9,170 nucleotides of DNA from JAEUKQ01 sp044227605 (GCA_044227605.1 JBGAWJ010000065.1:1-9170), one strand, 5' to 3'; shown: positions 1 through 7,050, numbered from the stretch's first letter. Notes: a model not told the origin generated them from the letters alone. A program made the numbers and translations.

Positions 1-988
1 GCCCCACAACTAACCCTGGATGGACATGGTTAATTTTTGCAAAAGCTTTTACATCTTCATTTGAAAAAAAAGGTTTTTTACGCTCATAAAATGAACGCAT
101 TTTCATTTTTGGAACGCAAAACTCGCGTGCATCTTCATTAGCTATGCGTTCTTCTTCTGGCTCAGAACCATTTTCACTGCCTAAATCTGCATCAATAATT
201 TCTGAAGATTTTCCGTGCCCATGAAGTATGTGAGAACATTCATGCATTAAAACAAACCAAAAATTATCAATGCGATCGTAACGCATCGACATTCCAATTA
301 CAGGAGCTATATTATCAAGCCAGAAACAAACTCCATCAATTCGCCCGCCCGGCAGGCCTTCGACAATCACAAATTTTATTCCTGCTTCAGATAGCAATCT
401 TGGGATATGTCTGATTTCTTCAGGAGCTTCTTTCATCAATAACATCTTGGATATAGCTTCACGCAATTTTTCTGTTGAATAACGTGGAGTAAGAATTTCT
501 TTGGAAATCTGCCTAACTCGGAACAACCAAGCCAGCTGATTTCCAGGGATTTGTTCATAATAAGTTTTACGAGCAGCATGCTTCATATGAGGAGCATTAT
601 CTAAAGAATTTACTTCGAAAAATCGGCAAAGTTGCGACTCCAAATCAAAGCCATTTTTAGAATCTCCTATCCATCCCCTTTTAATCATTTCCCTTACGGG
701 ATAATTATTTTGCATTTTTGCACGCAATTCAACTTCTGGATCAGGATCTTGAGCTTGAGAAAGATCATAAGCTTTTTGGAGATTGGCAAAAAATTCTGGC
801 GCAACATCAAAAGCTTTTCCAAGAGCCTTTGCCATTTCAGGACTAATTCCACGTTTTCCACTAATTATAATATTTATAGCTTGCTCTGGGCAGCCCAGAA
901 TAAAAGCTAAATCACGTTGAGACCAGCCACGTGCTTCTATTTCTTCTCTAAGATGTTCTCCAGGGTGCGTTTTAAATATTTTATTCAT
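1..988 (-). CDS. higA: HigA-type antitoxin fused to an ImmA/IrrE-like metallopeptidase (3'-truncated by window edge)
   Basis: Reading the minus strand from the ATG at 988-986 gives 329 codons without a stop, running off the left edge, so the C-terminus is missing. Residues about 8-70 form a HigA-type XRE helix-turn-helix (starting HPGEHLREEIEARGWSQ, with ISGKRGISPEMA in the recognition region); by family knowledge this binds its own operator and neutralises HigB. Residues about 195-329 resemble the ImmA/IrrE (peptidase M78) domain: H249-E-C-S-H253 is the zinc motif, and E280 with A283-N284 and A287 fits the usual ExxAN..A element carrying the third zinc ligand. The gene follows the toxin by 22 bases, with GGAAGA about ten bases before the ATG as ribosome binding site. 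Classic HigA is only about 100 residues, so this is the long, fused form. Whether the peptidase cuts the antitoxin, the toxin or another repressor cannot be seen. Confidence 0.9.
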   Translation of the reverse strand, partial: MNKIFKTHPGEHLREEIEARGWSQRDLAFILGCPEQAINIIISGKRGISPEMAKALGKAFDVAPEFFANLQKAYDLSQAQDPDPEVELRAKMQNNYPVREMIKRGWIGDSKNGFDLESQLCRFFEVNSLDNAPHMKHAARKTYYEQIPGNQLAWLFRVRQISKEILTPRYSTEKLREAISKMLLMKEAPEEIRHIPRLLSEAGIKFVIVEGLPGGRIDGVCFWLDNIAPVIGMSMRYDRIDNFWFVLMHECSHILHGHGKSSEIIDADLGSENGSEPEEERIANEDAREFCVPKMKMRSFYERKKPFFSNEDVKAFAKINHVHPGLVVG

Positions 989-1010
989 AATAATTTTTCT
1001 TCCGCCAAAA

Positions 1011-1307
1011 TTAATGGTAATCTGCGATTTCCAATATATTTATCTTCGGTGGATTGCAATTTAGGTCTATAAGAAAAATAAGTCTCCATTGATCATTCAA
1101 TCGAATTGATCTTTCGTTTTTCCTTTTTCCTTCTAATTTTTTATAATGTAGGCTTTTCCAATTTCTCAAAGTTTGCTCATCAGGAGCTGCTCTAATTATT
1201 TCTAATTTTCTTTGACAAGAATTTATAATCGACAAAGCGAATTTTAATTCCGTCGCTCGATCAGTTTCTATTAAAGCAAGACGCTTGTCCTGAAATTCTA
1301 TTTCCAT
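1011..1307 (-). CDS. higB: HigB-type mRNA interferase toxin (RelE/ParE superfamily)
   Basis: A 98-residue protein, close to the roughly 92 residues usual for HigB. It has the family's typical blocks: DKRLALIETDRATEL near the N-terminus, LRNWKSLHYKKLEGKR in the middle, SIRLNDQWRLIF in the core strand, and the C-terminal EIADYH. H54 and the terminal D96-Y97-H98 correspond to the catalytic H54 and D90-Y91-H92 described for Proteus vulgaris HigB, so the toxin looks active. HigB enzymes cut mRNA on translating ribosomes. The toxin gene precedes the antitoxin, the diagnostic order for higBA, and its stop is 22 bases before the antitoxin ATG. The ribosome binding site is weak (GGA about five bases before the ATG). 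Its own promoter is visible just upstream. The module is visibly AT-richer than the operon on the right. Confidence 0.93.
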   Translation of the reverse strand: MEIEFQDKRLALIETDRATELKFALSIINSCQRKLEIIRAAPDEQTLRNWKSLHYKKLEGKRKNERSIRLNDQWRLIFLIDLNCNPPKINILEIADYH

Positions 1308-1330
1308 GCAAATCCATCACATTTGATTTA

Positions 1331-1359
1331 AATATATTATCTATATTATAATGTGTCAA
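1331..1359 (-). promoter_or_regulatory. Sigma-70-type promoter of the higBA module
   Basis: On the minus strand a perfect -35 hexamer TTGACA (1359-1354) is followed by exactly 17 bases and a -10 hexamer TATATT (1336-1331, five of six matches to consensus). Transcription would begin near 1324, leaving a leader of roughly 17 bases before the higB ATG at 1307. The position and quality make this the best promoter in the window. The -35 box overlaps the presumed left inverted repeat of the neighbouring IS element. Confidence 0.72.
1349..1358 (+). repeat. Presumed left terminal inverted repeat of the IS element
   Basis: TAATGTGTCA matches the reverse complement of the right end (TAGTGTCTCA) at eight of ten positions. 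The match is short in an AT-rich region, so chance is possible. Its bases 1354-1358 are also part of the -35 box of the higBA promoter on the other strand. Confidence 0.4.
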
Positions 1360-1366
1360 TAACTAA

Positions 1367-1383
1367 TTAACGCCATGCGTTAA
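1367..1383. promoter_or_regulatory. Palindrome TTAACGC-CAT-GCGTTAA, candidate HigA operator
   Basis: Two perfect seven-base arms surround a three-base centre. The palindrome lies seven bases upstream of the higBA -35 box and about 50 bases before the transposase start. A TTAAC...GTTAA palindrome has been described as a HigA binding site in Pseudomonas aeruginosa, so autoregulation by the HigA half of the antitoxin is plausible. However, most HigA operators overlap the promoter itself, and this site would lie inside the IS element if the proposed left end is right. It could then belong to the transposase control region. Confidence 0.45.
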
Positions 1384-1431
1384 ATTGAATTATATGCTTG
1401 ACTAATTAAGCAGTTAAATTATTGTGCATAC

Positions 1432-2265
1432 ATGAACAAGCTGGTCTTATTTAAACGTATCCAGATTATTAATTTCTTAGTTGAAGGGAATAGCTTGCGT
1501 TCCACCAGCAGATTAGTTGATGTTTCCATAAATACAGTTACCAAGCTGTTAATTGATATTGGCAAGGCTTGCGCTGAATATCAGGATAAAATCTTCCAAA
1601 ACCTAAATTGCCAACGTATCCAAGTAGATGAAATCTGGTCTTTTTGCTACGCCAAAGCCAAAAATTTAGAAGCAGCCCAAAACGCCCCTCAAGGCGCAGG
1701 TGACGTGTATACTTGGACATCTCTATGTCCTGATACCAAGCTTGTTCCAACATGGCTGGTAGGCAAGCGTGATGCCGAACACGCAAAGACATTTATTGCC
1801 GATCTGGCGGAACGCATCCCTGGCAGGTTTCAGCTAACATCAGATGGTTTTAAACCTTATCTAGAAGCCGTTGAAGGATTGTATCGCGACAATATTGATT
1901 ATGCCATGTTGGTAAAGATCTATGGGAATGCACAGGGTGAAGCCTCAGTCTCCGGCAACCATGTTCTTGGAACCAATCAACGCAAGGTCCTTGGTAAACC
2001 GGATTTTCGTCACATCAACACAAGCCTTGTTGAGCGCCAGAATTTAACTATGCGTATGTCGATGCGGCGGTTTACACGTAAAACCAACGGGTTTTCTAAG
2101 AAAATTGAAAACCATGCTTATGCGGTTGCCTTGCATTTCATGTATTATAACTTTGCAAGAATTCATAAAACGCTTAGAATAACCCCAGCCATGGCGGCTG
2201 GAATATCAAAACATGTTTGGTCACTAGAAGAAATCATTCAATTAACAGAATTTAATTCAAACTGA
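1432..2265 (+). CDS. IS1-family DDE transposase
   Basis: A 277-residue intact transposase that cuts and joins the ends of its own IS element. It opens with a helix-turn-helix for DNA binding (about residues 20-45, EGNSLRSTSRLVDVSINTV), followed by the block QRIQVDEIWSFCYAK with the first catalytic aspartate D66. The second aspartate is D138 in LTSDGFKPY and the glutamate is E201 in SLVERQNLTMR, so the DDE triad is complete. The C-terminal YYNFARIHKTLRITPAMAAG is typical of the group. Classical IS1 makes its transposase from two overlapping frames by frameshifting; here one uninterrupted frame encodes everything, as in other single-ORF IS1 relatives. MNKL at the start matches the usual N-terminus. 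No good Shine-Dalgarno sequence precedes the ATG, consistent with low expression. Its stop lies in the right inverted repeat. Confidence 0.95.
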   Translation: MNKLVLFKRIQIINFLVEGNSLRSTSRLVDVSINTVTKLLIDIGKACAEYQDKIFQNLNCQRIQVDEIWSFCYAKAKNLEAAQNAPQGAGDVYTWTSLCPDTKLVPTWLVGKRDAEHAKTFIADLAERIPGRFQLTSDGFKPYLEAVEGLYRDNIDYAMLVKIYGNAQGEASVSGNHVLGTNQRKVLGKPDFRHINTSLVERQNLTMRMSMRRFTRKTNGFSKKIENHAYAVALHFMYYNFARIHKTLRITPAMAAGISKHVWSLEEIIQLTEFNSN

Positions 2266-2272
2266 GACACTA
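2263..2272 (-). repeat. Presumed right terminal inverted repeat of the IS element
   Basis: TGAGACACTA begins at the transposase stop codon and is followed by CCC. IS1 relatives commonly have the transposase ending inside the right inverted repeat, which favours this as the true end. See the left partner at 1349-1358. Confidence 0.5.
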
Positions 2273-2290
2273 CCCGAAAAGCAGCTTTGT

Positions 2291-2340
2291 AATTTTATCA
2301 TTTTTCCTGTATAAGGATAGTAATTGATAAAATTTTTCTT
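2291..2340 (+). terminator. Nested hairpin with T-rich tail between the IS and the MoxR operon
   Basis: A perfect ten-base inverted repeat, AATTTTATCA (2291-2300) with TGATAAAATT (2325-2334), encloses a second small hairpin, TCCT-GTATA-AGGA (2305-2317). The outer stem runs into TTTTTCTT, as in an intrinsic terminator for plus-strand transcription. The stem is very AT-rich and the loop is long, so termination may be weak. It would insulate the MoxR operon from IS transcription. Confidence 0.4.
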
Positions 2341-2375
2341 TAAAAATTCTTATTGAAACGAATTATACAGCATAG

Positions 2376-3398
2376 ATGGATTATCAAATGACAATTTCTG
2401 TAAATAGCACTAGCAATAATCAAACCGTGACTAAATCTGTTGATACGGTAAGTCAAAAAATTCAGCAGGCCAAGCTGGCTGTATCCAAGGTTATTTTTGG
2501 GCAATCGCGGGTCATTGAAGAATCAATGATCAGTATTCTTTCTGGCGGGCATTTATTATTGATCGGGTTGCCGGGTTTGGCCAAAACAAAATTGGTTGAA
2601 ACGTTGGGGAAAGTTTTAGGTCTGCAAGAAAAACGTATCCAATGTACCCCGGATTTGATGCCAGCAGATATTTTAGGTTCAGAAATTTTAGATCAATCAA
2701 CCACGGGCGAAAAAAGTTTTCGTTTTGTGCCGGGCCCAGTTTTTGCCCAATTACTTATGGCAGACGAAATTAACCGGGCCAGTCCCAGGACACAATCAGC
2801 ATTATTGCAAGCGATGCAGGAAAAAAGGATTTCCGTAGCGGGATTATATCATGATTTGCCGAAACCGTTTCATGTCATGGCAACCCAGAACCCCATTGAG
2901 CAAGAGGGGACTTACCCGTTACCTGAGGCCCAATTGGACAGGTTTCTATTGCAGGTTGATATTAATTACCCAGACCGCGCAGCAGAAAAATTAATGTTAT
3001 TAGCCACCACAGGTGCCAGTGAAGCCCCAGCCCAACAGGTTTTAAGTACGGATGATTTATTAGAGGCCCAACGCCTGGTAAGACAAATACCCGTCGGAGA
3101 CCAGTTGGTGGAAACAATCTTGAATATTGTTCGTAACGGGCGTCCCGATAGTAGCAATATTGAGGAAATTAAGAAATATGTTGCTTGGGGGCCAGGACCA
3201 CGTGCCACCCAGGCTTTAATGTTGGCTTGCCGTGCCCGCGCGTTGCTGGAGGGCAGATATGCCCCCAATTTTGAAGATATTGTAGCTTTGGCAAAACCCA
3301 TCCTCCGTCATCGGATGGCCTTGAATTTTACGGCTCGTTCTGATGGAATGGGTCTTGATCAGATTATTAATATCTTATGTCAGCGGATTGAGAATTAA
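2376..3398 (+). CDS. MoxR-family AAA+ ATPase
   Basis: A 340-residue cytoplasmic AAA+ ATPase of the MoxR group, chaperone-like proteins that remodel or help insert metal into partner complexes carrying vWA domains. Walker A is G64-LPGLAK-T71, Walker B is LLMADE (126-131), sensor 1 includes N172 in ATQNPIEQEGTYPLPEAQ, a candidate arginine finger is R189 in LDRF, and sensor 2 is R276 in WGPGPRATQAL. All catalytic positions are present and the length is normal (about 320-350). The first ATG (2376) has no clear ribosome binding site; the ATG at 2388 has GGA about seven bases upstream and is an equally possible start, as the first 25 or so residues are not conserved-looking. TATACA at 2364-2369 could be a -10 box, but no good -35 accompanies it. 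It is the first gene of a four-gene operon and overlaps the DUF58 gene by one base. Confidence 0.96.
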   Translation: MDYQMTISVNSTSNNQTVTKSVDTVSQKIQQAKLAVSKVIFGQSRVIEESMISILSGGHLLLIGLPGLAKTKLVETLGKVLGLQEKRIQCTPDLMPADILGSEILDQSTTGEKSFRFVPGPVFAQLLMADEINRASPRTQSALLQAMQEKRISVAGLYHDLPKPFHVMATQNPIEQEGTYPLPEAQLDRFLLQVDINYPDRAAEKLMLLATTGASEAPAQQVLSTDDLLEAQRLVRQIPVGDQLVETILNIVRNGRPDSSNIEEIKKYVAWGPGPRATQALMLACRARALLEGRYAPNFEDIVALAKPILRHRMALNFTARSDGMGLDQIINILCQRIEN

Positions 3399-4288
3399 TG
3401 GCTAATCCTGTCCAATCGCTGGAAATAAAAGAACAAGCCCAAGATATAGCGGCTACATTGCCATCGCTTGTTTTATCAGCGCAACGGGTGGCGGATGTGG
3501 TGGCCCAGGGCATCCATGGTCGGCACCGCGCGGGTCCTGGCGAAGAATTTTGGCAATACCGCCAATATCAGCAAGGGGATGCGGCCCGTTCAATCGATTG
3601 GCGCCGTTCAGCTAAAAGCGATCAAGTTTATATTAAACAACGGGAATGGGAAATTCCCCAGACTGTCTGGTTATGGTGTGACCATTCTTTATCCATGCAG
3701 TTTTCTTCGAATTCTGCTTGGCCAGAAAAAATGTACCGGGCAGAAATTTTGCTGTTGGCCCTGGTTATTTTATTGACAAAAGCGGGCGAAAGGGTTGGAT
3801 TGATAGGGAGTGAAATGACGCCCTCATCCGCCCGTTCCACGGTTAATCTCATGGCGGCCCATCTAATTACCCAGCGGACGGCACTATCTGATTCGCTTCC
3901 TAATATCGACGCTTTATCCAGTAATAGCCGCCTGGTCATGATCAGTGATTTTTTTCTTCCCACGGCAATTTTCGAACAAAATATCCTTAATTTTGCCAAA
4001 CGAAGCGGGCAAGGATGTTTGTTACAAATCTTGGATCCAACCGAAGAAGAATTTGATTGGCAAGGCCGGATCCTTTTCCAGGGGCTTGAGGATAATCAAA
4101 AAATCTTGATTGAAAAAACCCAGTCTATACGTACCCTTTACCGGCATCGCTTGCTTGCCCACCGCTTGGAATTAGAAAATACCTGTCGTTCTTTAGGGTG
4201 GAGTTTTTTACATAGCCATACCAATAAACCGGCAGTTGCCACTTTAATCGCCTTATATGGGTTGTTGAATAAACAAGGGAAAAGCTAG
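3398..4288 (+). CDS. DUF58 domain protein with vWA-like MIDAS motif
   Basis: A 296-residue protein with no signal peptide or membrane segment. The DUF58 signature spans about residues 41-85: GRHRAGPGEEFWQYRQY, then GDAARSIDWRRSAKSD and IKQREWE. A von Willebrand A-like fold follows, with the metal-binding DxSxS motif intact as D95-H-S-L-S99 in WCDHSLSM, and a later acidic residue D184 in LVMISDFF. Members of this family nearly always stand next to a MoxR ATPase and are thought to be its partner or substrate. The start codon overlaps the MoxR stop (TAATG), so translation is probably coupled. The next gene starts five bases after its stop. Its molecular function is not known; a metal-dependent adaptor between the ATPase and the membrane proteins downstream is an inference. 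Confidence 0.95.
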   Translation: MANPVQSLEIKEQAQDIAATLPSLVLSAQRVADVVAQGIHGRHRAGPGEEFWQYRQYQQGDAARSIDWRRSAKSDQVYIKQREWEIPQTVWLWCDHSLSMQFSSNSAWPEKMYRAEILLLALVILLTKAGERVGLIGSEMTPSSARSTVNLMAAHLITQRTALSDSLPNIDALSSNSRLVMISDFFLPTAIFEQNILNFAKRSGQGCLLQILDPTEEEFDWQGRILFQGLEDNQKILIEKTQSIRTLYRHRLLAHRLELENTCRSLGWSFLHSHTNKPAVATLIALYGLLNKQGKS

Positions 4289-4293
4289 AACAG

Positions 4294-7050
4294 ATGTTTG
4301 GCCTAGAAAATATTAGTTTTTTATACCCCTGGGTGTTGGTCGGGCTGATTTCTTTGCCTGTTTTGTGGTGGCTTATGCGTTTTCTGCCACCTAGGCCTCG
4401 TTACCTTCGTTTTCCCGCCCTTATTTTTCTGTTGGGTTTAGATAAACAGGAAAAAACTTCAGCACAAACTCCTTGGTGGTTATTACTGCTTAGGTTACTG
4501 ATAGCAGGATTTTTTATTATTGGCCTGTCCCAGCCGATTTGGAAAAATCGGCAACTATTTAAACAAACCGGGCCAGTGATTGTTATTGTGGATAATGACT
4601 GGTCCATAGCGCCTTCCTGGAATGACTATCGCCAGAAAATTTCTGATCTTTTAGTAAAGGCGGAACAGGAGCAAAAAGAAGTATTATTAATCCCTACCGC
4701 GTCGATTGACCAAGGGTTTAGCCCCTCTTTTTTTTCGGCCGTTCAGGCCAAAACTTTTTTAAATACGCTACAGCCCCAATCTTGGTTTATCGAGCGACAA
4801 AAAGTTAAAACCACTCTAGAGCAGATTGCGTATGAAGGAACACCTAATATTTTTTGGTATAGCAATGGCCTTTTAAATGTTCATCAGGAAGATAGTGTTG
4901 ATCAGGCATTTGCTGATTATTTGATCAAACTGGGGGAGGTGCATTTCTTTATACCCAACGAGGAAAATTTACCGCTATTAATCCAAAAAGCGGAATTTTC
5001 AGCGGATAGTATGAATGTGGTGGTTATCCGCCCTTCTGTTGAAGCGAATGCCAATGTCAAAATCGTTGGTTATGATAACCAGGCTTCGGTGCTTTTTAGC
5101 GAAACAGGACAATTTGCTGACAATAATCAAGCGCTGATCAAAGTGGGTTTACCGAGTGAGCTTAGAAACCGTTTGCAACGAATTGTTGTGGTAGGACAAT
5201 CTCAGGCCGGGGCAACCTTATTAATTGATGACCAATCAAAAATTAAGCCCGTAGGGATTTTATCGACCGGAGCCCTTTCAGCAAGCCAACCCTTGTTATC
5301 CGATACCTATTATGTCCAAAAAGCTTTAAGCCCCTATAGTGAGGTAAGGGTTGCTGAAGAAATCAGTAAACTTCTAGAGCGGCCTTTATCATTACTGATT
5401 TTGGTGGATGTGGGGAAACTTAACCCCTCCGACGAACAAAACATGTCTGAATGGATTAAAAATGGCGGTACTTTATTGCGTTTTGCAGGCCCTAGATTGG
5501 CACAGAACGCCGATAGTCTTTTGCCAGTCAGATTAAGGGTGCGGGATCGTAGTTTAGGGGGAGCGTTATCATGGTCATCGCCAGCCAGATTATCACCCTT
5601 TCCAAACAATAGTCCCTTCCAAGGTTTAGCCGTTCCTCAAGACATAGTTGTTCTACGCCAAATATTGGCAGAGCCGGATACGCAGCTAACCTCTAAAACT
5701 TGGGCCAGATTAGAAGATGGAACCCCCTTAGTTACCCAGGAAATCATGGGGAAGGGACGGATTATTTTGGTCCACACAACCGCTAATCCCGACTGGTCAA
5801 ATTTTGCTTTATCAGGGCTTTTTGTCCAAATGTTACAAAAAATTCTGGATATTTCAACCGGTACGGGTGGAGTGGTAATAACCATGGAAACCTTGCCACC
5901 CCGCCAGGTTTTAGATGGGTGGGGTAATTTAACCCTGCCGTCTGCTCAGGTGCTATCGGCTAGTCCTGAGGTTTTTAATGAAGCAAAAATTGATTGGCAG
6001 CATCCGCCAGGTTTTTACGGACGGCAAAATGTTCAACGGGCGTTAAATTTGGGTTCTGCCGTGCATCAATATAAAATTTTACCAACAATTGAAGGAATGA
6101 GTGCAGGGGAAATATCGGCCCCGCAAGAAAGCATAGATTTTAAACCCTATTTACTGACGCTTGTTTGTTTGCTGTTCTTACTAGATTTATTGGTTTCTTT
6201 AGCAGTTCTAAGACCGGGAATAAATCGAAGGATGCCAGCACAATTAGCATTATTCGCCTTGATAATGGTTGGATTTGCACTGATTTCCACCCCAGGATAT
6301 ACGCAAACTGTTCCACGCATGCCGGGTTTAAACGATAAAACAATTATTGATTTAACCAAAATCACGCGTCTCGCCTACATCAAAAGCGGTATTACCGAAA
6401 TTGACCGTACCAGTCAGCGTGGATTAGCAACCTTGTCGGCAATTGTTAACAGCAGAACGTCGGTTGTTTTGGGAGAGCCTGTCGCTCTTGATCCTGAAAA
6501 AGACGAATTGTCTTTTTATCCCTTTATATACTGGCCGGTTGTGGCTGAACATGCTATTCCCAGTGAAAATGCCCGTCGCCGTTTAAACCAGTATTTACGT
6601 ACCGGCGGGATGATTGTTTTTGACACGCGGGACCAAGGGGTTGCATCTATTGGGGAAACGCCAGCGCAACAGCGGTTGCAGCAAATTGCGACAGGTTTAG
6701 ATATCCCTCCCTTAAAAATTATTCCGAAAGATCATGTTTTAGGCAAAACTTTCTATTTATTAAGCGAATTTCCGGGAAGATGGCGTAGCCAATCTATGTG
6801 GGTTGAGCGTGATGAAAATATAGCGAATGATGGTGTTTCTTCGGTTATTATCGGGGGGGCTGATTGGGCAGCGGCGTGGGCTTATGATGAAAATGGCCGG
6901 CCCATGTTCCGGGTAGTTCCGGGTGGCGATAAACAACGGGAAATGTCGTTCCGATTTGGGGTGAATTTGATCTTATACACCCTCACCGGACAATATAAAT
7001 CCGATCAAATCCATGTTCCAGCGATTTTGGAAAGATTGGGGGAAAAATGA
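4294..7050 (+). CDS. Inner-membrane protein: BatA N-terminal domain, degenerate vWA, GATase-like region and C-terminal DUF4159
   Basis: A 918-residue protein close to alphaproteobacterial DUF4159 proteins in length and layout. Residues 1-85 are the BatA/aerotolerance-regulator N-terminal region with two membrane spans (about 9-30 and 60-82). A vWA-like segment follows, in which the metal motif reads D100-N-D-W-S104 instead of DxSxS. A glutamine-amidotransferase-like region lies around residues 330-530 (GGTLLRFAGPRLAQ at 391-404, ending near GLFVQML). Two more membrane spans lie at about 619-640 and 650-667. DUF4159 fills about residues 690-915: RLAYIKSG, YPFIYWPVV, GGMIVFDTRDQG, DHVLGKTFYLLSEFPGRW and the end VPAILERLGEK are family hallmarks. 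With four spans both ends should be on the same side, probably with the large middle region in the other compartment. It overlaps the next gene by four bases (ATGA). The biochemical role is unknown. Confidence 0.94.
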   Translation: MFGLENISFLYPWVLVGLISLPVLWWLMRFLPPRPRYLRFPALIFLLGLDKQEKTSAQTPWWLLLLRLLIAGFFIIGLSQPIWKNRQLFKQTGPVIVIVDNDWSIAPSWNDYRQKISDLLVKAEQEQKEVLLIPTASIDQGFSPSFFSAVQAKTFLNTLQPQSWFIERQKVKTTLEQIAYEGTPNIFWYSNGLLNVHQEDSVDQAFADYLIKLGEVHFFIPNEENLPLLIQKAEFSADSMNVVVIRPSVEANANVKIVGYDNQASVLFSETGQFADNNQALIKVGLPSELRNRLQRIVVVGQSQAGATLLIDDQSKIKPVGILSTGALSASQPLLSDTYYVQKALSPYSEVRVAEEISKLLERPLSLLILVDVGKLNPSDEQNMSEWIKNGGTLLRFAGPRLAQNADSLLPVRLRVRDRSLGGALSWSSPARLSPFPNNSPFQGLAVPQDIVVLRQILAEPDTQLTSKTWARLEDGTPLVTQEIMGKGRIILVHTTANPDWSNFALSGLFVQMLQKILDISTGTGGVVITMETLPPRQVLDGWGNLTLPSAQVLSASPEVFNEAKIDWQHPPGFYGRQNVQRALNLGSAVHQYKILPTIEGMSAGEISAPQESIDFKPYLLTLVCLLFLLDLLVSLAVLRPGINRRMPAQLALFALIMVGFALISTPGYTQTVPRMPGLNDKTIIDLTKITRLAYIKSGITEIDRTSQRGLATLSAIVNSRTSVVLGEPVALDPEKDELSFYPFIYWPVVAEHAIPSENARRRLNQYLRTGGMIVFDTRDQGVASIGETPAQQRLQQIATGLDIPPLKIIPKDHVLGKTFYLLSEFPGRWRSQSMWVERDENIANDGVSSVIIGGADWAAAWAYDENGRPMFRVVPGGDKQREMSFRFGVNLILYTLTGQYKSDQIHVPAILERLGEK

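Larger units (their letters stand above)
1346..2275 (+). mobile_element. IS1-family insertion sequence, single-ORF type (left end approximate)
   Basis: The element is defined by its intact IS1-family transposase. The right end is supported by GAGACACTACCC just after the stop codon; read inward it gives GGGTAGTGTCTCA (2275-2263), and the transposase stop TGA lies inside it. The matching left end is TAATGTGTCA (1349-1358), which agrees with TAGTGTCTCA at 8 of 10 positions; a further AATTAA follows inward on both sides if one gap is allowed. The outermost bases differ, and I found no 8-9 bp target duplication, so the insertion is probably old or the left edge is decayed. Total length would be about 0.93 kb, reasonable for single-ORF IS1 relatives. 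Confidence 0.6.

Noticed and set aside
632..910. Plus-strand open frame of 92 codons
   Set aside because: It lies wholly antisense to the antitoxin-peptidase gene, which has clear conserved motifs, and its own translation shows no recognisable domain.
1398..1425. Possible transposase promoter, TTGACT with TATTGT 16 bases later
   Set aside because: The -10 match is poor and transcription would begin about at the start codon, so I do not list it as a feature.
2339..2369. Possible MoxR promoter, TTTAAA with TATACA
   Set aside because: The spacing of 19 bases and the weak -35 are no better than expected by chance in AT-rich DNA; it is mentioned only in the MoxR entry.
3468..3776. Overlapping plus-strand frame of 102 codons and a 123-codon minus-strand frame at 3628-3999
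   Set aside because: Both overlap the DUF58 gene, whose signature and metal motif are unambiguous.
4728..4735. Eight-T run as a phase-variation tract
   Set aside because: It is in a conserved, intact gene with no sign of variable expression, and such runs are common at this base composition.
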